NCBI RefSeq assembly: GCF_000247815.1 | Contig: NC_021680.1 | Location: 5,087,054 to 5,151,053 of the forward strand | Length of the DNA: 64,000 bases | Source of the DNA: Ficedula albicollis | Taxonomy: Eukaryota; Chordata; Aves; Passeriformes; Muscicapidae | Direction: 5' to 3' | In this document: positions 12,673 through 27,030 of the stretch, one piece after another | How positions within the stretch are numbered: position 1 is the stretch's first letter | How the letters are laid out: each line of letters begins with the position of its first letter | Program-made: the position numbers and the translations under genes | Notes under the pieces: model-generated | Seen by the model: the letters and a program-made list of their open reading frames with translations, nothing else | Databases searched by the model: none | What the model was told of the DNA's origin: nothing

Positions 12673-15532
12673 GTATAACCTCTTAGTGTCAGGTTATATA
12701 CCAAGATCTTAAAGAAATTACAAGAGCTATTTCAAATTGTTTACTCTGAACCATCTGCTTATCCTTTATCAGATCTTGTGGCCTCCAGACTCTAGTGCTA
12801 CCCAAGAAAATGAGCAGCTGTTTCCTTATCAAAAATCCATACGAAAGCTGCTCAACCTTTATTAACAAATTTCATTAGTTTCTTGAGGCATTTGGCAGAA
12901 TCACCGTGCAAGCTAAGTTCTCCCTGAGACCATCATTCCAACAAGCTGTGTTCTTACCACTAACACGAGGTACCTAAAAATATCACCTCTAATGGAATCA
13001 AGCAGGGTTCCATTCACCTTTCCTGATGTAGCCTTTGGCTGGATTTTGTAGCCTGAATGGACAACTAGATGATCCAGTTTGACCTGCTGCTATCCCAGGT
13101 CACAAAGTTTTCCTGAGATTCCAGGCTGTGGAGTTCACCCATGTTAGATTAAAGCTGTGCAATCTTCACAAGAGTCCCTTAAGCCCTCCTTACCTTTTCA
13201 GTGTTCAGTTGTTCTCTAATGCCAATTTTCTTGTTCCCCTTCTGCCCCAATATAGGAGTACCTACTTGTCCAGGTGCTTCTCCTACCTCATCTTCTCAGT
13301 GAACCACCTTTCCATTTCAGGAAAAAGGTTTGTCCTAAGCACGTGGATGTAATTTGTTTCCCTCAATAAAGAGTGTCAAAGCATTCCTTGAAAAAAGTCT
13401 CACATTTTGGAAGCAGGTGGGACTTCCACAGCTTATGTTTGGAGCAGTGTTGAAGATGGTGCAGGTTAAAAAATTTGCTTTGTTACACATCGCTGGTTTG
13501 GGAAGATTTTGAGTGTTAAAAGAGTAAGAAACCAATCCTGACATAAAGCACAGACTGGCAATTTAACATTTTCCAGAGATCATGACCCACTGCTCTAAAA
13601 CACAGGAAAGTCAAGCAGACCCCCAAAACCATCCACAGGCTCTGATTCTAACAAAAAGGACAAGAACACCATCATGCATTGCCTGTGCCTTAATCTTGGT
13701 TGGCTGCTGAGTATCTTTGGAAATCTGAGCACTTCATTTAAGCAATTTAAATAACAGCAATTTCCTTTAAAGGTGGTCTGGTTGTTGACATTGAAAAATA
13801 ATTTTTAGCAGTCTCTGTAGTGTAATTTTGTTTTCTGGAATTAAAATGGCTATCAAAATAAATAAGGACATGGATGACAGTGTTACTCAAACCATAGAAA
13901 ATAGCAAAATTGCATTTTCATTATTTCTTTTTTTTATCACTAGCATTTATGAGACCTCCTGGAAATATGAAAATAAAATCTTCCATCAAGCATTTATTTT
14001 CACATATCTGACATGCAATGGCAGCTTGTTGCTTTCTCTCTGCATATGTCACAATAAGCTGAGCAGTGGAATTTTTTCCTCCCCTTGAAGACAACAAAAT
14101 CCCTTTTAGAATATTTCCTTGGAAAGCATAGGATCAGGAGATGTACACTAAATATTATGATAGATAATTTCAAAGTAGATTTGAAACAACAAACACATTC
14201 TTTTAAGTATTTAGTTTAAATACCAACTAAGATGGAAGGAAAGAGCATGCCCACCACAAACTGGACAGAAATTTGCCTGTCCCAGCTGGGCTTAAGGTGA
14301 TTCAGTGAAAAAAAACCAAAAAACTGCCTGTCTGAATCATTTTTAGTCCATTAACTTCAGGGATTTGACTTGAATGTCCAGCAGAAGCTTTAGTGGAGCA
14401 GAGCCAGAGCCACTGAGACCCTCAAAGAGTTTGACCACTGAACACAAACACTGCTCTCTCCAACAGACATATGGCTTCACAGACAGAATTAATCAAAGTC
14501 ACCTTGCAAATATTTTGAAATGTATCAGTCTACAGCTTTAAATGACAAACAACTTCTCAAAATGTCGAGTTTGTTTTTTTTCAGTCACTTCTGTATCTGC
14601 TTTACAGAGATAATTCAAAAGGTAAATTTCAGTATCACAGAAAGCTCGAGTGATGAAAGTACAGCAAAAGTAAATTGATATTAACTTTCACATTAATATT
14701 TGCTGAAACCATTTTTCATTGTCCATCCACCTACCATCACTGCTCTGATTGCAAAGTACTAACAGAAACGAATTGCTGGTGCAAGCTGTTCTTAAATCCC
14801 TGGTTCCATTGGATTTGGATTTCATGTCTAATGCATTCCATAATTCCCTAATAACTCTGGGATATCTTGCTATTGAGCATTGGTTACCCTTTACATGTAC
14901 AGACTTAAAATCATCCAAAAAAATGCACAGCTTTGAAATGTTCACCTGAAAATGAGGTCTGAACTTCAGTTAATACATAGCACTGCAGAGATGTTAACAA
15001 AGATTTTGTTTGCTCAGCAGAGATTGCTTTGGAGACTTTGGAGTCCAGTTTGTCAGTTCAATTATATTTTTCCCTTTCTTTACTGTGATTGAATTAATGA
15101 TGTTTCCAAAATCCCTTGTATAAAAGAATTGGATTTAAAAGGTTGGAGAAAGTGGATTCTATTAGAGGAGGTGATAAGCTTATTACTGAATTAAATATCA
15201 GTAATACTGAAGATGAGGAAGTCCAGCCATTTCATTATTTTTTGGAGGTAGCATTTGCATCCTATGTAATTACTTTTATGCAAAACCTACGGAAAGTAAT
15301 AGGAAAGATCATCTCCAGCATTCCACAATCTGCAGTGAGATTTAGAGAATTATCCATTTAATAGTGTAATGAATTTATATCTCCATCTCCAAACCTGCAA
15401 AATGTGGAAAATCACCATGTTTTGCTGATACACTTTCCTAACTCTTGCTTGTCCTCCAGCTCACATTTTCCCAAATGAAGCGAGCCCGTGCTGTAAAATA
15501 CCAATTTTGGAACAAGAAAGGCTCTTTCCACT

Positions 15533-15686
15533 AAGCACATCTGCTTCCCAGATCTGTGAAACTGGTTTAGGAAAGCCAAGCACTACAGAGGATTGACCAA
15601 GCCTTTGTGAAGCACATCTGCTTCCCAGATCTGTGAAACTGGTTTAGGAAAGCCAAGCACTGCAGAGGATTGACCAAGCCTTTGTG
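15533..15686 (+). repeat. Two-copy tandem duplication, unit 77 bp
   Basis: AAGCACATCTGCTTCCCAG through ACCAAGCCTTTGTG is present at 15533..15609 and 15610..15686, with one visible difference (CACTACAG versus CACTGCAG). Confidence 0.93.
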
Positions 15687-17249
15687 GTCACACACTGTGT
15701 CTTTATAAAACAGGACCCTGCCCTCACTCCTGGCTTCAAAACGGTTTCACTGTTTCTTGAGGAAAACTCTGATCTCTTTTTTTTTCGCAGTGAAAGTTGC
15801 TTCCAACAGCCAGGCTGCAAATTGTTGTAAAGCACAGCAAAATCAAAGCTGGAAATGAACATTGGCTCACACCTGCAAGTGCAGGTGCTCAGGGGAGAGT
15901 TCCTTACACTCTCTGCCAGGCCCCTGTATTTGTTACAGATGGACAGCACTGCCTTTGTGATTGCTGAGGCTGTAAAGAAGGTGCAAAATAGGAATTCTAA
16001 GATTGCTCCAGCATCAGAGACAGTCAATCAATATACCCACCCATAGCAAGTGATCATATTTGATCTCAAAATCTACACAAATCTTATAATACTTCTTAGA
16101 AAAGACAATTATAGTCATAATTATTGCATGTAGATACTCTGGGATGCTGAGCACATAGCAATACAGAGTGATACATATGTTGAGTTACTTTTCTATTCAT
16201 TTTTTGTAGCAATCAAAAAATAACAGATACAGCTGGACTTACTTAATTTGCTAAAAACATATTGATGCTTTAAGAAAGCAGGTGCAAAGCCAGGCAGTTA
16301 AACAAAATATAAAGACGTAACTTAGATTTGACTAGAAACTTTCTTCAAGTGAGAAAAAAAGTAATGTAAATAAATTTAAATAGATTGTCCATTACTGAAG
16401 ACAGAAACCTTAGACGTGTGATACACAGAATGCATTATGGTAAGAGCCAAAGACAAATGAAAATCTTCCAGATCAAATGTGAATCACAACATAAAGACAA
16501 AGAAAACCTAGGGGCAAGAAGTCTGCACCATGAGATAAGTACTAGCATTTTCACCATTTCATACACTATTGTTCTGGAATCATCTTTACTATGGATTATA
16601 TTAATTAATATCTCCTGGCAGTGCATTAAGAAATGAAACCAGTGGAGCAGTCTTTCTCCTCCGCATCATCAGACAAGCATTTTAAACTACTGCTGTCATG
16701 TTTTTTTCTGATGGACAACTCCAGAAAAGCTGCAGCAAATCTGCATTCAGTCTGTGAAGCTTAATCTTAAAAATCCCTCTATCTAGTCAGAAAAATCAAG
16801 TGTAATTTTGTTTGCCACCCCAATAAGGCATAGATTTTTGCTATTCCTGTGGTACAAATCCTTTCTTAAAACTGCTTTAGCAGAAGAGGACACAGTGGGA
16901 TTCCTTTTTATTGCCTCTCCTTGCATCCAAATCAAAGTCACCTGGCTGACAAGTAAAAAAGGTAATTCTTCCCCGCAGCCAAGCTTGTAGATTGACATCA
17001 TGCAGACACTGACCCAGGTCCCAGCCTCCTTCCTTCTTACCAGCTAAAATTATGACAACCCTAATAGCTGAAAAATGCTCTCAATAACTCCTGTGCGAAA
17101 TACAGTGATGTTGTCTTAAAAAATTTCAGACTGCCAATTAATCTCTAGCTAAAAATTGTCTTGGCATTTATAGTGTTTGCTATGGTTCTTCTACTACAGG
17201 AGAAGAGAAAATAACCAATCCCTGTCCCCCCCAAAAAACTCAGAGAAGC

Positions 17250-17746
<497 letters not shown>

Positions 17747-18831
17747 AAACTCAGAGAAGCCCCCCCCCCCCAAAAAAAAAAGGCCAACAAAAATCCCTCA
17801 AGGAGAAACTACATTCTAAGTCAGACATTTTAAAACACGTACCAAATGTCTCATTTATGCCTTTTTCAAATTACTAAAAGGAAGTAAAAGGGCAGAAGGT
17901 AACTGCAGGCATAATTTGGAAATGTCAGTTTAAACAGAGATGTTGTGTTGCACACTCTGATCAGAAGAAACTTTATTTAAAATGGAAAAAAAGACGCCCA
18001 GACTGATTTTCAGACTCAGTGTTGAGATTCCAAATCTTAAATAATGTCACAGGATGACAAGGTTTGACTTGGCATCACAGACAGGCTATAAATTCACAGG
18101 CCCACTCCATCATTTGCAGTGAAGGCAGCTTGCACTCTTAGTCCAATGACAGAGTCCTCTCTTAGTCCTCTCTTACTTAGTCCAGTGACACGTTCCTGCC
18201 TTTCCAGCTGCTGTGATTCAATCAAAATGCATGTACAAGAAGACTAAAAATGGAATCTGGAATTCAAGCTGAACGCTGGAGGATTTCTTCAGTTTACAGA
18301 TGCCACGAGTCTCACCTTGCTACGTGATCAGCTTTGTTTTGGCGGGTTTGGGAGGATGCCCCCCCAAGGGTCCTTGCACAGAGCCCACTCCAGATGTGCC
18401 CAGGTCACTCAGCACGGTCTGTCTCTCTCTGCTGGCCTGGACAGACCCATTGCCATGCAAAGAGAGTCCCATTCGAAATCTTAATTGAAAGACTCCTCGT
18501 GAACAGTCTGAACTGACTCGCTGGCAGTTGAAGGTGCTTTTTAATCACTGAGAATAAAGACTTCAATCAATATGGTTCAAACTATTTGCCCCTGAGCACT
18601 AGAGCAGTGGTTTGCTTTCAAACACTGCTTACAGCCTCAGGCTCAGGGCCAAGAAAACTTAGCCCCCTGAGTTCTTAATATAATTATTGTTTTCTCTATT
18701 ATCTTTCAGGGGTGTTAATTTGCCTCCCAGTAATTAACTTCCCTCTGTGGTTGTCAGGAAGTTTAATCAGTAACATGAGCAGATACACCAAGCTGCCATT
18801 CCTTCTGTGACCAATACTCCCCTCCCCACCT

Positions 18832-18905
18832 CTTCCACCCCTGTGGAGGTGTCAGTGTTTTAACGAAACTTCCACCCCTGTGGAGGTGTCAGTGTTTTAA
18901 TGAAG
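18832..18905 (+). repeat. Two-copy tandem duplication, unit 37 bp
   Basis: CTTCCACCCCTGTGGAGGTG through GTTTTAA plus a short tail occurs twice in direct succession. There is one visible difference in the tail (AACGAAA versus AATGAAG). Confidence 0.9.
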
Positions 18906-20215
18906 TGAACAGGTGGGATATGCATAATTTCTTTGGAGGGTCAGTGTCTAAATTGTTCCTGTCCCACTTCAAAAATGATGGTACAGCTGATACAATTGCT
19001 CCTGTTCCAAAAACTAAAAGCATTATACAACTCCTGCTAAAGCTGCACCTGGCAAATAAACTTATTAAAGTTTTGTGTGACATTGCACTCTGAGATACTT
19101 CAAACACTGTGATGACATTGTAATAAGAGGAGGAGCAGAAGGCTTGATCTAATATAATTCTACTTATGTCCACCATGTACGGGACATAATGTAATTCCCT
19201 TCAAAGCTAGTGACAAAATCCCCTCGTTCTTGGTGGAATTCCAATCTGCCTTGGCAGCTTTGGGCTTTCTTTATTAAGAGTGATGTCACTCTGTGGCCTC
19301 TCTTTTCTTCTGGGGCAGTGTTGTCTGTTCTGATTCATAGCTTCTTAAATCTTCTCCAGGAACAGCTTAACACTGCTTATTTACTTCAATGTGTTTTCCA
19401 AGAACATTTTTCAGTTTCACTCATTCTCTTCCCTCCTTTATCCTCCTGTGAATCATTACACGTTTATTTACCCTACCCAATTTTCAAACTGCAGGAGTTC
19501 CCAGCATGTTCAATTAAGGTAAATTTTGGACAGAGGTTATACTTATATCTCTGCCCATAAGGAATATGTCTTATGAATTAAGTGAATTTATAGCTCTGTA
19601 GAAAGATAATAATTGGGGCATCCATGTTGCAGGACTACCTCTAGACCACATTGAAGCAATAAAAATGTTTCCTAAAAAAAAATAAATAACCCTTAGATAA
19701 ATTTTTTAGACTTTTTCTTGAAAGCTTACTGTGACTTCCAAGAAGCATCCCTTTGATGGGCAGTAATAGAAACATTTTCACACCTGAAAGGAAACCTGAC
19801 AGAATGAAGGGAATGTCCTTCAAACTCTAGGACTTACAGACACAGCTGTGGAGTCTGGCCTTTTGATTTCTGGAAAGGGAACTTGCAGTTAAGGTCATAT
19901 TTAGATTGACAATAAGAAACAAGTTGCTTCACTGTAGGAAATGTGAGTCCTTCCAGCTCTTAGCAGAGTTCAGGCAAGGTTGTTACCTCCTGTCCAGCAG
20001 AAATTCTGAATTAATCCACAATTTATAGGACGATATTCTGGTTTCACCACCAATTTTGACTCAATTGTTTCACCTTTATGTGGCACCAGGAGACTTTCAA
20101 GAGGAGTATTTTTTGGTTTCATGTTCCTATAACAGACTGACATTACTAGTATTAAGTCTCTAACATACATACATCCACGTGTGTTTGCATATTTACACAC
20201 GTATCTAGCATCCAT

Positions 20216-20480
20216 CAGAGAATCACAGAATCACTAAACCATGTTTAGTTCACCACTAAACCACGCCCAAACATTTTTAAAACGCTTCCATGGCTGGTGA
20301 GGCCAGCACTGCCCTGGGCAGCCTGTTCAGTACTTGACAATCCTTTCCATGAAGAAATCTCCCTTAATATCCAATCTAAAGCCTGAGGCCATTTCTTCTC
20401 ATCACTGTTAACATTTACATGAGGTTCCTCACAGCTGTGCCTATAAATGACTGACCAGAGAATCTCTGTTCCCCACCAAT
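20216..20480 (-). mobile_element. CR1 LINE 3' fragment, antisense
   Basis: The reverse complement of a CR1 3' end begins AGAGAATCACAGAATCACT. It runs through CCACTAAACCACGCCC, CTGGGCAGCCTGTTCAG, GAAGAAATCTCCCTTAATAT and CCTGAGGCCATTTCTTCTC. The 5' boundary of the element (right side here) is vague and may extend to about 20540. Confidence 0.85.
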
Positions 20481-21780
20481 TCCAGCTCCATGCTGGCACT
20501 TACCCCTGTTCTCTCCTCCTTGCAGAGCACAGGGCTGAGAGGAGCTAGCCTTGCAGCACTCCTCACTCAAAAAAGAAATCAGCCAAACCTTCCCCCCCAC
20601 CAAATCTCCCCCACTGCCAGAATCATCCAAATTTTCTTCCCTGAAGCTTCTGTAGCAGCTGGATTGTTCCACTTCAAATAGTCTGTCCAAAAAGAAGTGT
20701 GGACCTCCTTGAAAAGCAGAGACCATATCTTGCAGAAAACATGAATTTCCTTCCTTCCTTCCCTTTGTCCTTCAGAAAGCTTAAAGGAGAAATCCTTTGC
20801 TTTGGAGAAGGAAATATTTTAATTATCAGGAGAGTTGGCTGATTTAGCCTAAATTGGAGGGAGAAAGGGAAGGAAAATTCAGATTTACGTCTCTTCTCTG
20901 AAGAAATAAAGCTGTTTCCACCTGCAGTCTTCTGCTTCTTTGAATTGGATTATTTTCAAACATATTTCTTGGAACACAGCTGCTACTTCTTTGACAAATT
21001 GAGTAGTGCATCATGAAGAACTAAAATTCATGGCAACATAAAAACAAATATGTGTTCATTTTAGCACTTTGTTTTCCCCAGGCTTCTGAATCATGGTGGG
21101 ATATTTTAAAAAACATCTATCTTTTATGAATCTCTTTAACATCGGCACAATATTGAGGCAGCACTTTAATGAGCAGCAATCACATCCAACCATTTGAAAT
21201 GTGGGTCCCATGGTTTATATCCTCTCAGACTTCCAGCTCTGTGCTTTCAGGTCTTGATTTACAGCTGACAGTGGTATTTGACTCACTGTTGTATTTATTG
21301 CCCCGATTAAAATTTAAAAAAAGCATTGTTATGGAATAGCAATGATAGCATTGGTGGTCACACTGTTGGAGCAGCAACAGATTTGCCCAAACAATGCAGT
21401 AAAATGTGTGATAAAATGATATAAAATAAATAAATATTAGGAGATTTTCCTAAGAGAACTCTTGCTCCTTACACTAATTGCAGCTCCCACCGAGGACTCC
21501 AAGGAGGGTGCAGTTGCCTGGAGCATTAGCCACATTTTTTTATTATTATTTGTAATAAATGGCAACAATTAAATTTGGGGGCTGTTGTGCTAACTGCCCT
21601 ATAAAAATATAATTAGAGCCAGGCCTCTCCTCTGAAGAGCTTGCAGTCTAAACAGAAAAGACCATTGAAATGTAGCAGAGATTAAGATTTATATACAAGG
21701 TGTTACAAAATATAGAGACAGTTAGGTTGAATAAACCAACCAGGAATAATCTTTCAGTAACTGCAAATTATCTTGGTTTT

Positions 21781-22530
<750 letters not shown>

Positions 22531-23869
22531 TGTTTTCTTTTTTAGGAATGCAGTAAAGTGTTTAACCTTAATTTTTGAAATCTTAATTAATTTAATTTTT
22601 ATTTTACATTATAGCTCTGATGTTATAATATGAAACTAAAAGTTGACATAACAGCAAAAAAAATTTCTATTCTGTCAAGGTGAAGTATTTTGAGTAATTC
22701 AAAGCAAAGTAAAAGTGGAGAACTTTGCAATGTTCCTTTTAGAGGATTTCAGAAGAATTAGAGGTGTTTGGAAAATTTTAGAAAATTTCTAAACATTTAA
22801 GATAACTTTGGAAAGCTAAAAATCCTTTCACAAAATGGCTTTTCTTTGCACTGTTCTACTTAAGAGCCCTCTTGGTGGTGATATGAGTAACTTTAGCAGT
22901 TTTCCTTTGCTGTTGTGTGTGATGAATTGGCAGTCTTCTTTCCAACTCTGAACATGTAAGAAAAACCAGCCAGTATTTATATTAAATAATAGTCTGGTTT
23001 ACAGCACCAGCAGATAATCAGCCCTGAAATGGACACACAGCAGGGCTGGCTGACTTTTGCTGCTCCATGTCACCTTTTCTGTAGGGAAATAAACTTCTGG
23101 ATCTACTAGAGATATTTCCAAAGGTTTTTTCAATGAGAGCTTCTGGTCTGAATATTCTTGTTGCTTCTGATTGTCGCTGCTTTCCCTTATGCAACATTAT
23201 CTGTTTACTTTGGCTTGCTGTTAGAAGGAATTGTGCCAAAGGAAGGTTGGAGTGGTCTTAAAACCAGGTGTAGGCAAATGATTAGCAGAGACAAGGAGAC
23301 AGGTTATTTTGGAGGAAAAACACAACAGGAATGGACTAAAACTGCAGCTGAATTTTTAAAAATATAATTTAATGTAAAGTTTTGAGTTTCTTAAGTAGTT
23401 TTTCATCTGTTTGGCAGTAGTCTGGCATTATGCAGGCACACACCTCTGGAATATCACTCACAGATGGGATTAGGCTCAGGGAGGGAATGACACAGCTGGA
23501 ATGCATCAGGAGTCACACAGGCTTCAGGCCAGTGAGGACAAGGGAGAATCTTTCCTAGGAATGCACAGTGCAGGGTGACAGCAACCAGAGCAGTGGCAGA
23601 AGATGGGAAATGGAAATACGCCTGGGGTGTGTTGCTGAAATGCACTTGATGTGTGGAATCAGTAGGATGAGGAGCAAGGGAGTTGCCTTCTCTGATATGG
23701 AGTAACCTGGATGTTTGGAGCTGTGCTCTGGGGTGGAAAACAGCGATGAGAATTTGTGGGTGAGGGTCAGAGGAGAGGCCAACAAGGGTGACATTGGGGT
23801 GGGAACCTGTCACAGACCACTCAGTCCTTGTGAGTGAGTGGATGAACCCTTCCCTAAGCAATTCCAGGA

Positions 23870-24990
23870 TCACAGACCCTGCTTCTCATGGGGAACTTTA
23901 ATCTCCCTGACATGCTGAAAAATCAACAGTGGGACAGAAGCAGTCAAGGAAGATTTGAAAGTTGTCAGCAACAGTGTCTTGATACAGATACTGATCAGTC
24001 AAAAGGAGTGACATGGAGCTGGACTGACTATTCCCTAACAAGGAACTAACAAAGAACTGCTACTTGGGGATGTGATAATCAACAGCAGCCTTGTCTGTAG
24101 GACACATGTTAGTTAGGATCAGGATTTGGAAAGCACAGGGTGGGAGAGCAGCAGAACTTAGACCTGGGCTTCATGAAAGAATCTTTACTCAATTCTGGGA
24201 ACTGGGAGAAGGTGTTCCCTCTGAGAAACCTCTAAAGACAAAGGAGCTCTGGAAAGCTGGCCAGCTTTTCAGGACAGCATCCTGAAGCAGAATGGTCCAT
24301 TCTGACACTCAGGTCGTATGCTAAAATTTTAGGGGTTTTAGGGATTTGCTAAAATAGACAATTTAAGGCAGAGTTACAAAGCAAAAAGTCAGCAGTACAG
24401 GAGGTGCAAATAGGGACAGGTAGCCAAGGAAAAACTCAGGAGCACTGCCCAGGCATTTGGAGATAGTGATGGGAAAAGCTACATCCAGTGCTTGCAAGGG
24501 ATGCCAAAAGCAACAGGAAAAGCTTTTATAGTTGGAGGTAAAAGATTAAACAAGGAATTGTGGGCCTGCTGCTGAATGGGTTGAGAGATTTTGGGATTTG
24601 TTTCAGAAGTACTGAATGTGATCTTTGCTCTCAGTCTTCACCAGCAAATACTGCAGGTCCTTGAGCTCAAAAAGAGGAGGCACAGGGGAAAGAAGGGCCC
24701 AGGTGTGAAAAATGGAGCAACCAATTGTTATTGTCAGTCCTTGGGAGTTAATAGAGTGCATCTGGGGTTTTGAGAGACAGATGATATCCTGGCAAGGTCT
24801 CTTTGTCTTAAAAAATCTTGGAGACTGGGGAATATCCCTGATGACTGGAGAAAGGCAAATATTACACGATCATCAAAAAAAACCTGAAAGGATGGCCCAG
24901 GGAATTACTGATTGATGGGATTCACTTTGGTCATTGGGAAAATAATGGAATAAGCCCTCTTGGGCAAGAATTTTGGAGATGTATGAGGTT
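23870..24990 (+). mobile_element. CR1 LINE internal fragment (ORF2 region), degenerate, left part
   Basis: This is a more 5' piece of CR1 than the other copies. GGGGAACTTTAATCTCCCTGAC resembles the endonuclease region. TTTGCTCTCAGTCTTCACCAG and CCCTGATGACTGGAGAAAGGCAAAT, followed by the AAGGATGGCCCAGGGAATTAC block, match the linker and early reverse-transcriptase region. The reading frame is broken throughout, so it is dead. It appears to be the left half of an element interrupted by the LTR-type insertion that follows. Confidence 0.8.
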
Positions 24991-25044
24991 TATCTGGCAA
25001 GGTTTTGGCAGTGAGGAGCTGCCAGGGTGGCCTGTGTAGAGACG

Positions 25045-25945
25045 AGACCAAAGTGCTGCTCCATGTCAGACAGAGCCAGTGCCAGCCTCCTCCAAAAGTG
25101 GCAACCCCTTGCCTAAAGCTGGCCCTGTCAGTGACACTAGTGGTACCTCTGTGAGAGCCTAGGTGAGAAAGGGTGAACACTGCACAGCAGCTGTGGGAGA
25201 GAGGAGGAAGAAGAGGCCAGAGAAATAGCCCTGCTGGCACCAGACTGGTGGAGGAGCAGGGGCAGGAGGTGCTCCAGGTGCTGGAGCAGAGGTTCACCTG
25301 CAGCCTGTGGAGATGCCCATGGTGAGGCAGGTTGTCCCTGTCCCCTGGCAGCCCAGAGAGGTTCGTGGTGGAGCCAATACCCTGCATCCCATGAGGGACC
25401 CCACTCCTCTGCAGCTGGAGATGCCCTGAGAGAGGGAGGAGCCCAAGCAGGAGCAGGTTTTCTGACCAGTGGTCTGTGGTAGACCAGGCTCGAACAGTGT
25501 GTTCTCAAAGGACTGTACCTGGTGGGAAAGACCCAGTGAAGGACTGTACCCACCTCTGGGGCCATGGAACAGCATGAGGAAGAAGGATTGTGAGAGACAA
25601 ATCTTATGCACTGACTGCAGCCTCCCTCCTCCATCACCCTGCAATTGTCACGAGGTAAAGGAAGTGGAAGAACTGGGAATGTAGGAGTGAAATTGAGCAC
25701 TAGAAGAAAGAAGGATTGAGGCAAAGGTGGTTTTAATTTTGTCTTTTTTTTCTCCTCACTGTCCTACTCTATTTTTAACTGGCAATATATTAATCCTCCA
25801 ACGCTGAGTCACTTTTGCCTATGTCTGTAATTCTTAAGTGGGATCTCCCCATCTGTATCTCAGTCTGGGAACTTTTTCATCCTATGTTGTCACCCTGAGG
25901 AGTGAGACAGAAGCATGGGGGTCATCTGGCAGCCAGCAGAGGTGA
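25045..25945 (+). mobile_element. LTR-type retroelement sequence (avian ERVL-like LTR), sense
   Basis: The order of blocks follows a common avian LTR repeat that I recognise. It runs from an AGCCAGTGCCAGCC/TCCAAAAGTGG start, through GGAGCAGGGGCAGGAGGTGC and CACCTGCAGCCTGTGGAG, to GTGGGAAAGACCCAG units. It then reaches GAGTGAAATTGAGC, TTTTTCTCCTCACTGTCCTAC and finally CTGGCAGCCAGCAGAGGT. The 3' terminus is eroded. Only LTR-like sequence is seen, with no gag, pol or env frame, so a solo LTR is likely. It sits between two CR1 parts. The family name is from memory. Confidence 0.62.
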
Positions 25946-25984
25946 AGGGAGAGCAGGGGACATGAGGGAGAAGATGATAAATCA

Positions 25985-27030
25985 TCTCTGACCCATCTCA
26001 TTCTCTGCATGATAAAACACTGACTTATGGACAAGAGGAGAGCAATGGGTGTAATTTAGTTTTAGCAAGGCTCTACAAATGGAGCCTGGTCACACAAATG
26101 GTTTTTTACCCATCTACTGTGTCTTACTCTGGGTACCAGAACGTTGTGGGAGACAGAGACAGGGTTAGAGCATCACACATCCTATCTGAAAACTGGTGAC
26201 AAGTGAAATACAGGCAGGGTCTGTCCCAGATACAGCCACCAGGACTGGTTCTCTTTACTTTCTTTAACAACGACTTGGAGCAAGTGCACTCTCATCGAGT
26301 TTGCAGATGTTGCCAGTTTGAAGGAGGGAGACAGAAATCTTCAAGGTCAGGGCTGGCATGCAGGGCAACTGGACAAGCTGGTGGATCAGGACAACGGGAA
26401 CCTGGTGGAGTTCAACAATGCAAAAAGAAGAATCCTGCTCTGGACAGGCAGAGCATCAGCTGAGGCTGGATCTGCCTGGCCAGAAGCAGTTCTGCAGGAT
26501 GGCTCCTGGGGCAGAGGACAATGTGGCCTGACAGTACCAACACCACATTGTGGGTCATGCAAAGGGGGTCAGGGACCAGGAGATCAAGGAGGGGATTAGC
26601 CTTGGTTCTTTTCAGACCACACTCAGATGCTGCAGCCTGTTTGGGGCTCCACAGTACAGGAAAGACATCAGCAACCTGGAGTGTGGGTGGGGATGTCATT
26701 GGAGAGGTGGGGGCTGGAGAAGCTGCCCTGAGAGGAGGGGTTGGTCAGCCTCGGGCATGGGGACTCCAGTGAACTCAGAGCAGCCACCTTGTCTGCAGGT
26801 AGGTGAGAGAGAGAGCCAGGCTCTGCACGGGGAGAGACAACAGGCACAAAGTTAAACGAGAGAGGCTCACACTGGGTGTATGGAGAAATTTATTCCTTGG
26901 CACTTGAGGGCCTTGAGCCTTGATTGCAGCAGTTTCCAAATCCTGGCTGGACCAAGCTCTCAGAAAGTTAATCTGATGTCAGAGTTGACATGCTTGGAGC
27001 ACAAGATCATCTCTCCTTGGACTACAGACT
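25985..27030 (+). mobile_element. CR1 LINE internal to 3' fragment, degenerate, right part
   Basis: TTTAACAACGACTTGGAGCA and CGAGTTTGCAGATGTTGCC correspond to the CR1 reverse-transcriptase C-terminal region (sense of FINDLD and KFADD). GGTGGAGTTCAACAATGCAA, GAGAAGCTGCCCTGAGAGGA and a weak GGAGCACAAGATCATCTCTC 3' end follow. Frames are broken. Together with 23870..24990 it would be one CR1 split by the LTR insertion, with part of the reverse-transcriptase region missing. Confidence 0.75.

Noticed and set aside
25137..25724. 195-codon minus-strand frame
   Set aside because: It lies antisense in the LTR-type repeat and has no recognisable domain.
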